Assembly: GCA_964396535.1 (NCBI GenBank)
Contig: CAYNFT010000002.1
Location: forward strand, 1 to 51,458
Length of the DNA stretch: 51,458 nucleotides
Direction of reading: 5' to 3'
Source: CAYNFT01 sp964396535
Lineage (GTDB): Bacteria > Chloroflexota > Dehalococcoidia > Dehalococcoidales > UBA2162
A program made the position numbers and the translations under genes. Shown here piece by piece: positions 39,921 to 48,382 of the stretch (positions within the stretch are counted from its first letter, which is position 1; each line of letters begins with the position of its first letter). Under the pieces are notes generated by a model. That model saw nothing but the letters and a program-made list of their open reading frames with translations, had not been told where the DNA came from and made no database searches.

Positions 39921-41111
39921 ATGAAATACTGTGTTGTTATTATGGATGGTGCTTCTGGTTTGCCGCTGCCTGAGCGTGGTGGGAAGACCTGTCTGGAACT
40001 GGCGCGCACTCCAAACCTGGATGCTATGGCGCAGGAGGGTATTCTGGGGATGGTGCGCACCATACCTCCGGGGATGGAGCCTTCAAGTGCCAATGCCTGT
40101 ATGTCTTTGCTGGGTTATGACCCGCAGGTCCACCGTTTAGGTCGGGCTGCCATTGAGGCTAGGAGTATGAATATACCAATAGGTGATGGGGAGGTTGTTT
40201 TTCGCTGCAATCTGGTTAATACCGAGGGTGGCATTATGAAAGATTACAGTGGTGGGCATATAAGTCAGCAGGAGGCTCAAGCAAATATTGAAGCCCTTAA
40301 TGAGCACTTGGGTAGTGAAATGGTGGAGTTCTACCCCGGTGTCAGTTATCGGCACATACTAAAGATAAGAGGTAATAAAAATGTCCTTGGAGCAAAATGC
40401 ACCCCACCCCATGATATCGCCGAAAAACCTATTAATGAATATTTGCCTCACGGTGACGGGAGTGAGTTGATACTCGACCTGATGAGGCGCTCAGAGGAAG
40501 TCATTAAGGGACTTCAGGTTAACAAAGACCGTACGGTTCGTGGTGAGATTGCTCCTACCGGTATCTGGCTCTTCTGGGGTAGTGGCAAGGGGGCTGATAT
40601 ACCTGCCTTCAAGCAGGTCTACGGACTTGATGCGGTGGTAACATCGGCGGTGGATGTTATTCGGGGCTTAGCTCGTATGATGGGGATGGGTGTGCTGGAG
40701 ATACCTGGTGTGACGGATGGTCTGGATAATGATTTTGCCGGACAAGCCACCGGCGCTCTGACAGCACTTGAAGAGCATGATTTAGTAGTCATTCATATTG
40801 AGGCGACGGATGAGGTGGCTCATGCTGGTTCGATTGATGAGAAGGTAGATGCTATCCAGAGAACAGATAGCGAGGCTGTCAGCCGGCTGAGCGCCTGGAG
40901 AGGAGATGCCTTGCGGGTGCTGGTTATGCCCGACCACCCCACACCAATTGCAATCCGGACCCACAGCCCCGACCCTGTTCCCTTTGTGCTATGGGGGGAG
41001 GGATTTACTTCTAACGGGGCTATGAGGTTCACCGAAGCCGGGGCAGCCAAAACTGGCTTGTATATTGACCCTGGTTATAATATTATGGGTAGATTGGTAG
41101 GAAGAGGATAG
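39921..41111 (+). CDS. apgM: Cofactor-independent phosphoglycerate mutase, archaeal (ApgM) type
   Basis: 396 residues from the ATG at 39921; an in-frame extension to 39837 is translated repeat. The alkaline-phosphatase-like fold shows VVIMDGASGLPLPERGGKT at the start, PSSANACMSLLGYDP with the likely catalytic serine, HIEATDEVAHAGS and VMPDHPTPI (metal ligands). It interconverts 3- and 2-phosphoglycerate. This family differs from both bacterial GpmI and GpmA. lysC follows after three bases. Confidence 0.92.
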   Translation: MKYCVVIMDGASGLPLPERGGKTCLELARTPNLDAMAQEGILGMVRTIPPGMEPSSANACMSLLGYDPQVHRLGRAAIEARSMNIPIGDGEVVFRCNLVNTEGGIMKDYSGGHISQQEAQANIEALNEHLGSEMVEFYPGVSYRHILKIRGNKNVLGAKCTPPHDIAEKPINEYLPHGDGSELILDLMRRSEEVIKGLQVNKDRTVRGEIAPTGIWLFWGSGKGADIPAFKQVYGLDAVVTSAVDVIRGLARMMGMGVLEIPGVTDGLDNDFAGQATGALTALEEHDLVVIHIEATDEVAHAGSIDEKVDAIQRTDSEAVSRLSAWRGDALRVLVMPDHPTPIAIRTHSPDPVPFVLWGEGFTSNGAMRFTEAGAAKTGLYIDPGYNIMGRLVGRG

Positions 41112-41114
41112 TAA

Positions 41115-42335
41115 ATGGCTTTAATAGTACAGAAGTACGGTGGTTCGTCGGTAGCGGATGCTGATAAGATTAAGAACGTGGCCCTGCGGATAGCGGCTAC
41201 CAAGGATAAGGGTAATCAGGTGGTGGTGGTCGTCTCGGCGATGGGTAATACCACCGACGAGCTAATCAAGCTGGCTTACCGGGTTTCCGAGCAGCCTGAT
41301 GGCCGTGAACTGGATGCTCTGGTATCCACGGGCGAGGTTGTCTCCAGCACCCTGCTGGCTATGGCGCTTGAAGCCATGGGCTGCGAAGCAATAAGCCTTA
41401 GCGGCGCCCAGGCAGGGATAAGAACGGATGCTACTTATCGTCAGGCGCGTATCCTGAAGGTTGAATCAAGGCGGGTGGTCAAGGAACTGGAGAAAGGGAA
41501 TATCGTCATTGTGGCTGGTTTCCAGGGTATTACCGAGGAGATGGATGTAACCACCCTGGGCAGGGGGGCTTCTGATACCAGCGCGGTGGCTCTGGCTGCC
41601 AGCCTGGGAGCGGAGGTATGCCAGATTTACACCGATGTTAAAGGCGTCTATACCGCTGACCCGCGCCTTGTTCCTGAGGCGCAACGGCTATCTGAGATTG
41701 GCTATGAGGAGATGCTGGAACTGGCCAGCTATGGAGCCAAGGTGATGCACTCCCGGGCAGTTGAGCTGGGAGAACTGTTTAATATTCCTATTCTGGTAGC
41801 CTCCAGCTTCACTGATAGCCCGGGAACATTAATTCATGGAGGGGCATCTATGGAAGTGCGAAATAAGGTGAAGAGTATAGCCCACGACCTGGATGTGGCT
41901 AAGATAACGGTAGTTGGCGTTCCTGACCGGCCAGGTATTGCCGCAGCTATCTTTGAACCATTGGCCAAGGCGAATATTAGTGTCGATACTATTGTTCAGA
42001 ACGCCAGTATCGAGAATATTACCGATTTAACCTTTACTGTGGCTAAAAGCCAAGTAACAAGGGCACTGGACGTAGTAAAACCTATCAGCGAATCAATCGA
42101 CGCCAGGGAATGTGTCAGTGACTCCAAACTGGGCAAGGTTAGTATCATCGGCACCGGGATGCAGAATGCTCCCGGCTATGCGGCCCGGATGTTCAGGACA
42201 CTCAGTGAGCAGGGCATAAATATTCAGCTTATCTCCACCTCGGAGATAAGAATAACCTGCATTATTGATGAGTCCAGGATTAAAGATGCGGTTCGTGCTT
42301 TACATCGGGCATTTGAGCTGGATATGGAGGGATAG
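41115..42335 (+). CDS. lysC: Aspartate kinase
   Basis: 406 residues. The kinase domain has LIVQKYGGSSVAD and IYTDVKGVYTADPRLVPEA. Two ACT domains follow (about 265-335 and 345-406), the usual site of lysine or threonine feedback. It makes aspartyl phosphate, the first step to lysine, threonine, methionine and diaminopimelate. The ATG lies three bases after the apgM stop, so the two are coupled although in different pathways. No lysine riboswitch precedes it. Confidence 0.96.
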   Translation: MALIVQKYGGSSVADADKIKNVALRIAATKDKGNQVVVVVSAMGNTTDELIKLAYRVSEQPDGRELDALVSTGEVVSSTLLAMALEAMGCEAISLSGAQAGIRTDATYRQARILKVESRRVVKELEKGNIVIVAGFQGITEEMDVTTLGRGASDTSAVALAASLGAEVCQIYTDVKGVYTADPRLVPEAQRLSEIGYEEMLELASYGAKVMHSRAVELGELFNIPILVASSFTDSPGTLIHGGASMEVRNKVKSIAHDLDVAKITVVGVPDRPGIAAAIFEPLAKANISVDTIVQNASIENITDLTFTVAKSQVTRALDVVKPISESIDARECVSDSKLGKVSIIGTGMQNAPGYAARMFRTLSEQGINIQLISTSEIRITCIIDESRIKDAVRALHRAFELDMEG

Positions 42336-42491
42336 GGCAGCAGGCCAAAGTGGATAGTGTATTCATCTCCCCGTATTTTGAAGGCTTCCCTTCAACTTTC
42401 TTCGGGAAGATAATTTCGTTAGCAGGGTTTAGCCCCGTTAAATTTTCTAAAAAATTTTTAATAACTAGGGGTTTTTGCCCTTCTAAAAACA

Positions 42492-42520
42492 TTGACTTTT
42501 TACACCGTTTTTACTAGAGT
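42492..42520 (+). promoter_or_regulatory. Possible promoter of the TPR gene and gyrA
   Basis: TTGACT (42492-42497) and TAGAGT (42515-42520), 17 bp apart, in the 224-bp gap after lysC. The -35 box is good, the -10 weak. Upstream in the gap, CTTTC-TTCG-GGAAG (near 42399-42412) is a UUCG-type hairpin that may end the lysC transcript. Confidence 0.4.
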
Positions 42521-42559
42521 ACCATACTGGTTAGGACTAATTACAAAGGGGAGTGCGGG

Positions 42560-43387
42560 ATGTCATATCGTGAAGAGGAACGAACAAGACTAAGACGGCA
42601 GTCGAGCAAGCAGGCTATTGCCTTAGCTATGGAGGGTCGGTGGAGGGAAGCGGTAGCGGCTAATAAGAGCCTAATAGAGAGCTTCCCCAATGATGTTGAT
42701 GCCTATAACCGTTTGGGTAGAGCCCATATGGAACTGGGGGAGTATTCTCTGTCAAGGGAAGCCTACGAAAAAGCTATAGAACTTGACCCTTATAATACCA
42801 TTGCCAGTAAGAATCTTAATCGCTTATCCCATTTGGGAGAGACGGTGGTTAGTTCAGAGGACGGTTTTTATAAAGTGGAGCCACAGCAGTTTATTGAGGA
42901 AGTGGGTAAGGCGGGGGTGGTTGAACTTCATCGCCTGGCGCCACCAGAGATACTGGCCAGAACGGTGGCTGGAGGCAGGGTAAATCTTAGGGTAGAGGGT
43001 CCGCGTTTGATAGCGGAGAACAGCCGTAGGGAGTATCTGGGCTACGTCGAGCCTAAGCATGGACAGCGGCTTATTAAGTTAATGGAGGGAGGTAATAAAT
43101 ATACGGCGGCTATCGTCAGCTCAACGGAAGAGGCAGTAACTGTCATCATTAGAGAAGTATATCAGCACCCCAGTCAGGCAGGACGACCTTCCTTTCCCTC
43201 AAGGGGCCCTGAGGGTTTTCAGCCTTATGTTGCTGATAGAATAGGCGATAGAATAATTAGGCGTAAGCTTGAGTATGAGGAGGCATTGCCCGAAGAATCT
43301 GGCTATGCTATAGTAGGCGGAGAGGATATAGAGTTATTGTCTGATGAATCTGATGATATTGATGATGAGGATGATATTGGCGAATAG
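42560..43387 (+). CDS. TPR-repeat protein of unknown function
   Basis: 275 residues. Two tetratricopeptide-type units lie at about 16-85, the second being ANDAYNRL-like (DVDAYNRLGRAHMELGEYSL, then SREAYEKAIELDPYN). A middle beta-rich domain (about 110-200) contains GRVNLRVEGPRLIAENSRREYLG in shorter pieces. The end is very acidic (SDESDDIDDEDDIGE). TPRs bind proteins. It lies 15 bp before gyrA on the same strand, so it is probably co-transcribed; any link to gyrase is inference. Confidence 0.8.
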   Translation: MSYREEERTRLRRQSSKQAIALAMEGRWREAVAANKSLIESFPNDVDAYNRLGRAHMELGEYSLSREAYEKAIELDPYNTIASKNLNRLSHLGETVVSSEDGFYKVEPQQFIEEVGKAGVVELHRLAPPEILARTVAGGRVNLRVEGPRLIAENSRREYLGYVEPKHGQRLIKLMEGGNKYTAAIVSSTEEAVTVIIREVYQHPSQAGRPSFPSRGPEGFQPYVADRIGDRIIRRKLEYEEALPEESGYAIVGGEDIELLSDESDDIDDEDDIGE

Positions 43388-43402
43388 GAGGTTCAGCCGA
43401 GT

Positions 43403-45847
43403 ATGGTTTTAGGGAAGACCAAACCCGTAAACATCGAAGATGAAATGCGGAGCTCTTATCTTGACTACGCGATGAGTGTCATCGTTTCCCGTGCTCTGCC
43501 TGATGTGCGGGATGGCTTGAAGCCGGTACAGCGACGCATTCTCTATGCTATGGGTGACATGGGGATTAACCATACTGGCTCTCATAAGAAGAGTGCCCGC
43601 ATTGTTGGCGAGGTGTTAGGTAAGTATCATCCTCATGGTGACAGCTCTGTTTATGATGCGATGGTGCGCATGGCGCAGGATTTCTCAATGCGATATGTTC
43701 TGGTTGACGGACAGGGTAATTTTGGCAGCGTGGATAATGACCCCCCGGCAGCAATGCGTTATACCGAGGCTCGCCTAACCGAGCTTGCTGGACAGATGTT
43801 AGCTGACATTGACAAGGAGACTGTCAACTTCGTGCCCAACTTTGATGATAGCCTTCAGGAACCCTCAGTCCTACCCACTCAGTTGCCCAATTTGCTGCTT
43901 AATGGTAGTTCTGGGATTGCGGTGGGGATGGCGACCAATATTCCCCCCCATAACCTAGGTGAGGTATGTGATGCTATCTCCTATCTCATTGATAACTCGG
44001 GAGCTACGGTTGATGAGCTTACCCAGTTTATCAAGGGACCCGATTTCCCTACCGCTGGTATTATATTAGGCCAGGAGGGAATTAAGAGTGCCTATGCTAC
44101 CGGGCATGGCAGGATAGTGGTTCAGGCTAAGGATTATATTACAGAGGCTTCCGAGACTGGACGTAGCCAGATAGTGGTTGTCGAGCTTCCTTATCAGACT
44201 AATAAGGCGGCTCTGGTGGAGAGAATAGCTGACCTGGTTGCCAGCAAGAAAATCACGGGCATCAGTGAGCTTCGGGATGAGTCGGACCGTCAGGGTATGC
44301 GTATTGTTATTGAACTAAAGAGGGAAGCTCAACCCCAGCAGGTGCGGAACAGCCTGTATAAACATACTGCCATGAAGTCGGCTTTCTTTGTTAACATGCT
44401 GGCACTGGTTGATGGCCAGCCCCGGGTGATTGGCCTTAAAGAGGCGCTTCAGCATTATATAGATTTCCGTCGTGAGGTGATTACTCGGCGCTCCAGGTTT
44501 GAGCTGAAAGGGGCTAAAGCTAGGGCTCATATCCTGGAAGGATTAAGAATCGCACTGGACCAGATAGATAAGGTGATTGCTACTATCCGCAAATCCGAAA
44601 CTGCCGAGAAGGCTCGCCAGAGCCTGATGACGGACTTTGGCTTGACCCAGATTCAGGCGCAGGCAATTCTTGATATGCAGTTGCGCCGGCTGGCTAACCT
44701 TGAGCGGCAAAAGGTGTTTGACGAGTATACCGAGGTTTTGAAAAGCATTTCTTACCTGGAAGACCTTCTGGCTAATCCCAGAAGAGTGCTTCTTCTGATA
44801 AGGGATGAAGTGAAGGAATTAAAGTCTAAGTATGGTGACCCCAGGCGAACCGAAATAAGTGCGCAGGGAGAGGTGGTCTTCCAAGAGGAAGACCTTATCC
44901 CCCATCAACGAGTGGTGGTGACGCTCAGTAATAGGGGATTTGTTAAAAGGGTGCCATCCCAACTCTACACGTTGCAGCATCGTGGTGGGAAGGGTATCAC
45001 TGCTTTTCCAACCAGGGAGAATGATGCGGCCAGGCTTCTGGTAGTGGCTGATACTCATGATAGCCTCCTCTTCTTCACCAACAGGGGCAGGGTTTTCCGT
45101 CTCAAATGTTATGAAATCCCCGCTGGTAGCTCAAGAACGGCTAAAGGGCTGGCGGTGATTAATCTTCTCCCTGTTGTTGAGGATGAGAGGGTAACTGATA
45201 TAGTATCCGTGACCGATTTTACGCCGGATACCTACCTGCTGCTGGCGACTCGCCGCGGTGAGATAAAAAAGACGGCTTCAGACAAGTTTGTTGTGGTGCG
45301 CAGTAGCGGGCTTATCGCTATGGATGTGGAGGAAGGAGATGAGCTGGTGGAAGCACGGTTAGCTACCGACAAGGACGATGTGATGATGATAACTCAAAAA
45401 GGGCAGTCAATCCGGTTTGCTGTATCCAGTCTACGGGCTAGCTTAAGAACCAGCGGTGGAGTAAGTGGGATTCGGCTGGCCTCAGATGACCAGGTAATTG
45501 GCATGGAAGTTGCCTATCCCAAGGACTTCCTTTTAGTTGTTACTGCCAACGGCTTTGGTAAGCTCACTCCAATCAGTAGCTACCCCCGTCAAAAACGCGC
45601 TGGCAGTGGGGTCAGGACTTTTAAGCTTACTGAGAAGACGGATAAAGTGGCTGCTGCCAAGCTTACTTCTCTATCTCAGCAGGTTATGATTATCTCTGCT
45701 GATGGCATTGTTATCCGCACTCCAGCCAAAGAGAAAGACCCCACGAAGGGGATTACCATACAGGGCAGGAGCACCCAGGGGGTGAAACTGATGAAGCTTG
45801 GTGAGGGGGATAGTGTGGTTGCCCTCACCTGCTTTGACGCAACTTAA
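43403..45847 (+). CDS. gyrA: DNA gyrase subunit A
   Basis: 814 residues, complete. The catalytic tyrosine is Y120 in PPAAMRYTEARL. The quinolone region HPHGDSSVYDAMVRMAQDF has serine 81 and aspartate 85, the sensitive-type residues (E. coli 83 and 87). The C-terminal beta-pinwheel (about 500-814) has the GyrA-box variant QHRGGKG and repeated VTxxG blades. It cuts and reseals DNA with GyrB, which is not in this window. dnaA lies 11 kb away. Confidence 0.97.
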   Translation: MVLGKTKPVNIEDEMRSSYLDYAMSVIVSRALPDVRDGLKPVQRRILYAMGDMGINHTGSHKKSARIVGEVLGKYHPHGDSSVYDAMVRMAQDFSMRYVLVDGQGNFGSVDNDPPAAMRYTEARLTELAGQMLADIDKETVNFVPNFDDSLQEPSVLPTQLPNLLLNGSSGIAVGMATNIPPHNLGEVCDAISYLIDNSGATVDELTQFIKGPDFPTAGIILGQEGIKSAYATGHGRIVVQAKDYITEASETGRSQIVVVELPYQTNKAALVERIADLVASKKITGISELRDESDRQGMRIVIELKREAQPQQVRNSLYKHTAMKSAFFVNMLALVDGQPRVIGLKEALQHYIDFRREVITRRSRFELKGAKARAHILEGLRIALDQIDKVIATIRKSETAEKARQSLMTDFGLTQIQAQAILDMQLRRLANLERQKVFDEYTEVLKSISYLEDLLANPRRVLLLIRDEVKELKSKYGDPRRTEISAQGEVVFQEEDLIPHQRVVVTLSNRGFVKRVPSQLYTLQHRGGKGITAFPTRENDAARLLVVADTHDSLLFFTNRGRVFRLKCYEIPAGSSRTAKGLAVINLLPVVEDERVTDIVSVTDFTPDTYLLLATRRGEIKKTASDKFVVVRSSGLIAMDVEEGDELVEARLATDKDDVMMITQKGQSIRFAVSSLRASLRTSGGVSGIRLASDDQVIGMEVAYPKDFLLVVTANGFGKLTPISSYPRQKRAGSGVRTFKLTEKTDKVAAAKLTSLSQQVMIISADGIVIRTPAKEKDPTKGITIQGRSTQGVKLMKLGEGDSVVALTCFDAT

Positions 45848-45874
45848 TTTAGCTTCTAGTTTATACGTGCAAGC

Positions 45875-47464
45875 CTAATGATAGTCGAGTTTACATTCGG
45901 TAGTGGCGCGTGGGTCAAACTCTAGGCCAAGTGCATCATGAAAAACTGTTTTAGCCGCTTTGTTGACCGCTTTGCGATACTCAAGGTCAGGTACATAGAA
46001 GACATGCCCCTTCAACTTGTTTGCCTCATAGGTATCAAGCCATTTTCCATACGGAAAGAATTCTCTAAGAGGAACAAGCCATTCCGTGCCTATGTCTATC
46101 CAGCAGGGTTCTACATCTTTGTCAATATTCGGTGGCTTAGGTAAGTCAACCCAGAGGTCGTGAAAAGAGGTACGATATTTTTTCGGCAGTTCATCCCAGA
46201 TAAATTGTCGCAGCTCATTTGTTTGCTCCTGTCTTGCACGCTTTGGATATTCAGCGCTCAGCGTGAACAGGTCATGCAGCCTTAGTTCAGGGTCTTCTAC
46301 AGTGTAATTGGCTGTTAGGACTAAGCACCGCTTCAGCAGGTCCCTATTGAGTAACCTTTTGAATAGGGGAGCCAACTCACTGTCAGAGAGACCAAGTGAG
46401 AAAAAGTCGAACTCGTTTATCTTCAAGAAGTCGGGGATTCTGTCAAATCGAAGCCGTTTGTCTCTTCCTTTCTTATCAGGGTTAGTCCAAATGACTTCCA
46501 ATATCGCCTTGACCATGCATTCCAGTGCCCGAACTTTGTGATGATGGTAGATAGCCGGGAACAGTAGTATTTTATTGAGGACTATCTGCTCCAAGTTACT
46601 GGCGCCTGAGCTCTTCATAATAAGATTTCGGTTAGGGAAAACCTTCGGTTCTTGTACAAACCGCTTTTCTTGTTCAATCCGCCTTTGAAAACCCTTAAAC
46701 TTTTTGGGGTCCAGAATCACAGATGAAATAATCACCCTATCCACATCGGCATCAGCCCTGATACCAGTAAAGCGGCAGTCTCGGATTAAGTAATCTAGCT
46801 TGTCTGCGTCGAAGGGTCCGCTAATAATATCGCCCAGGTAGGCAAACTGTCTTAGCTCTCTCGGCTTGCCAATCACAAGACGGGTAACCATCTCTATGCT
46901 CACCTTTTTGTTGTAATAGTTTAAGACATCCTGTAGCAGTCTTTGGAAACGAGGGCTGTCGATAATCAAGTAGGACAGGATTTCACCTGGCTCACGGTCG
47001 TGGAAAAGGTCAATTTCCTTTATACTTTCAAAAGTGTCCTGGAATTTGACCGCTATTAAGTTTTCAGAGAGGTGGGAAAGAAATGAATGCCCCACGTCAT
47101 GCAGTAGGGCGGCAAGGCGTAGCTCTTCTATCTGTGGCTGCTCTTCGCCTAAAGAATGACCTATGTCATCTGCTATTTTAGCTACGCCGAGGCTATGGTC
47201 AAACCTTGTATGGTTCGCTGTTGGGTAGACCAAGTAGGCGAGGGCTGTTTGGTGTATATACCTGAGGCGTTGCACAATGGGCGAATCAAGCAAGAGGTAT
47301 TCGTGAGGTTTCAGTACCTGGTAACCTGAGACAGCTTCTCTGATTACTTTTTCATCATCGGGGGAGGGGTATCTATTTGGATAGTCAGCAGGTATTATAT
47401 CCTCTACCCACTCATTAATTTCCTCTGCCAAGGCATGTAGAGCAGTTTCACCTTCAGTAGGCAC
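45875..47464 (-). CDS. HD-superfamily phosphohydrolase (COG1078 / SAMHD1-like)
   Basis: 529 residues, GTG start three bases after the upstream gene. The HD metal site is H90 (TRFDHSLGVAKIA), H122-D123 with H126 and H131 (ALLHDVGHSFLSHLSE), and an aspartate in GPFDADKLDYLIRDCRFTG (219-237). This is the COG1078 layout, whose studied members are dNTP or related nucleotide phosphohydrolases. The C-terminal 200 residues are less familiar. It is co-transcribed with the 140-residue gene and divergent from an XRE regulator. A role in nucleotide control or defence is inference. Confidence 0.85.
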   Translation of the reverse strand: MPTEGETALHALAEEINEWVEDIIPADYPNRYPSPDDEKVIREAVSGYQVLKPHEYLLLDSPIVQRLRYIHQTALAYLVYPTANHTRFDHSLGVAKIADDIGHSLGEEQPQIEELRLAALLHDVGHSFLSHLSENLIAVKFQDTFESIKEIDLFHDREPGEILSYLIIDSPRFQRLLQDVLNYYNKKVSIEMVTRLVIGKPRELRQFAYLGDIISGPFDADKLDYLIRDCRFTGIRADADVDRVIISSVILDPKKFKGFQRRIEQEKRFVQEPKVFPNRNLIMKSSGASNLEQIVLNKILLFPAIYHHHKVRALECMVKAILEVIWTNPDKKGRDKRLRFDRIPDFLKINEFDFFSLGLSDSELAPLFKRLLNRDLLKRCLVLTANYTVEDPELRLHDLFTLSAEYPKRARQEQTNELRQFIWDELPKKYRTSFHDLWVDLPKPPNIDKDVEPCWIDIGTEWLVPLREFFPYGKWLDTYEANKLKGHVFYVPDLEYRKAVNKAAKTVFHDALGLEFDPRATTECKLDYH

Positions 47465-47467
47465 CTG

Positions 47468-47890
47468 TCACGCTACCTTAAGTCTATCTTTTAAGAGCTG
47501 GCTAATATCTTGCAGTTCTTTTTGGTACGGGCCGAGTCTTTCTGCCTCTCGTTTCTTAATCAGGTCTCTATTCTCTTTGCTCATGTTTATGGTCGGATAG
47601 TCCGGGTTTGGCAAACTGACTTCCCTTGAATTGGCCAGCAACTTTATTAGCTGGTCTACCTGCTCACTTTGAGGTGGCATGGGCTCTCGGAAGGTAAAAT
47701 ATATCCACTTCAGTTGAGGAACGCGGTCTCGGTATTTTTGGCAGATTTCATATATCACTCGATGCCATTTATCGGGGTTGCTGTCAAATTTATCTTCTTC
47801 AGTAAGGGCTAGTGCATAGGTCAGAGCATTCTCGTAGGTAGAGAAGGAGGACCTAAACTTCTCGTATTTTTGCAGCTTTTTCTTATCCAT
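47468..47890 (-). CDS. Protein of unknown function, partner of the HD phosphohydrolase
   Basis: 140 residues, ATG with GGAGG upstream. It is alpha-helical and rich in charged residues, starting MDKKKLQKYEKFRSSFSTYE and ending KELQDISQLLKDRLKVA. A central WIYFTFREPMPPQSEQVDQL stretch is the only hydrophobic part. No family is recognised. It is first in a two-gene transcript and ends three bases before the HD gene, so the two are made together. It could be an inhibitor or adaptor of the HD enzyme; this is a guess from arrangement. Confidence 0.7.
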   Translation of the reverse strand: MDKKKLQKYEKFRSSFSTYENALTYALALTEEDKFDSNPDKWHRVIYEICQKYRDRVPQLKWIYFTFREPMPPQSEQVDQLIKLLANSREVSLPNPDYPTINMSKENRDLIKKREAERLGPYQKELQDISQLLKDRLKVA

Positions 47891-47966
47891 AATTAACCTC
47901 CGGTGGGGGCTTATATTTTAATACTTATTCTTCTCATCTGCAACAAGGAATTGTCTTATTAGTTAA

Positions 47967-47995
47967 ATTGTATCATTAAATTGACATATTGTCAA
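47967..47995 (-). promoter_or_regulatory. Promoter of the HD operon
   Basis: On the minus strand TTGACA (47995-47990), 17-bp spacer, TACAAT (47972-47967). The -35 box is the right arm of the palindrome at 47976-48000. Confidence 0.75.
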
Positions 47996-48000
47996 TTTAA
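47976..48000. promoter_or_regulatory. Palindromic operator shared by two divergent promoters
   Basis: A perfect 25-bp palindrome with 11-bp arms TTAAATTGACA and TGTCAATTTAA around the spacer TAT. Each arm contains a TTGACA -35 box, one for each direction. A dimeric regulator bound here would block both promoters. The XRE protein encoded at 48019 is the natural candidate. Confidence 0.8.
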
Positions 48001-48009
48001 TCTTATTAT
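47981..48009 (+). promoter_or_regulatory. Promoter of the XRE regulator, almost leaderless
   Basis: TTGACA (47981-47986), 17-bp spacer, TATTAT (48004-48009). Transcription should begin near 48016, about three bases before the ATG at 48019, and no ribosome site fits in between. Confidence 0.7.
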
Positions 48010-48018
48010 TGTCAAGCC

Positions 48019-48345
48019 ATGTCAAAGCGGAAGGGCTCTTCAAGGAAAGACCGACCCAGTGAGATTGGGAAATACCTGACTACCATAAGGGTGAGTCAGG
48101 GGAAAACTCAGCAAGAAATTGCCGATAGAATCGGAAGGGATAAAAGTTGTATCTGCAGAATAGAAAGGGGTCAAAGGGTGCGCCAGTGCCTTCGTGGTCT
48201 CAAACTGTATCAGCTAGCCAAAGCATATGGTGCTCCCATTGATGAAGTTCTGAAAAAGGCAAACTGGCCACAGCTTCTTCTACTGGATACCAGTGAGGAA
48301 GAGAGACAAGAACTAATACGTTTCCTTAAAGAAAGTTTACAGTAA
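48019..48345 (+). CDS. XRE-family helix-turn-helix regulator
   Basis: 108 residues. A helix-turn-helix at about 15-75 contains IGKYLTTIRVSQGKTQQEIA, then DRIGRDKSCICRIERGQR, typical of XRE/Cro repressors. A short C-terminal segment rich in leucine and glutamate follows, possibly for dimerisation. It is divergent from the HD operon and its promoter lies within the shared palindrome. It probably represses itself and the HD operon. Two cysteines near the recognition helix (KSCICR) are unusual. Confidence 0.88.
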   Translation: MSKRKGSSRKDRPSEIGKYLTTIRVSQGKTQQEIADRIGRDKSCICRIERGQRVRQCLRGLKLYQLAKAYGAPIDEVLKKANWPQLLLLDTSEEERQELIRFLKESLQ

Positions 48346-48382
48346 AATTGTAGTTAAGGCACACAGATTAAGGGATCTTGAG

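Noticed and set aside
41100..41115. Lysine riboswitch ahead of lysC
   Set aside because: Only three bases separate lysC from apgM, so there is no leader.
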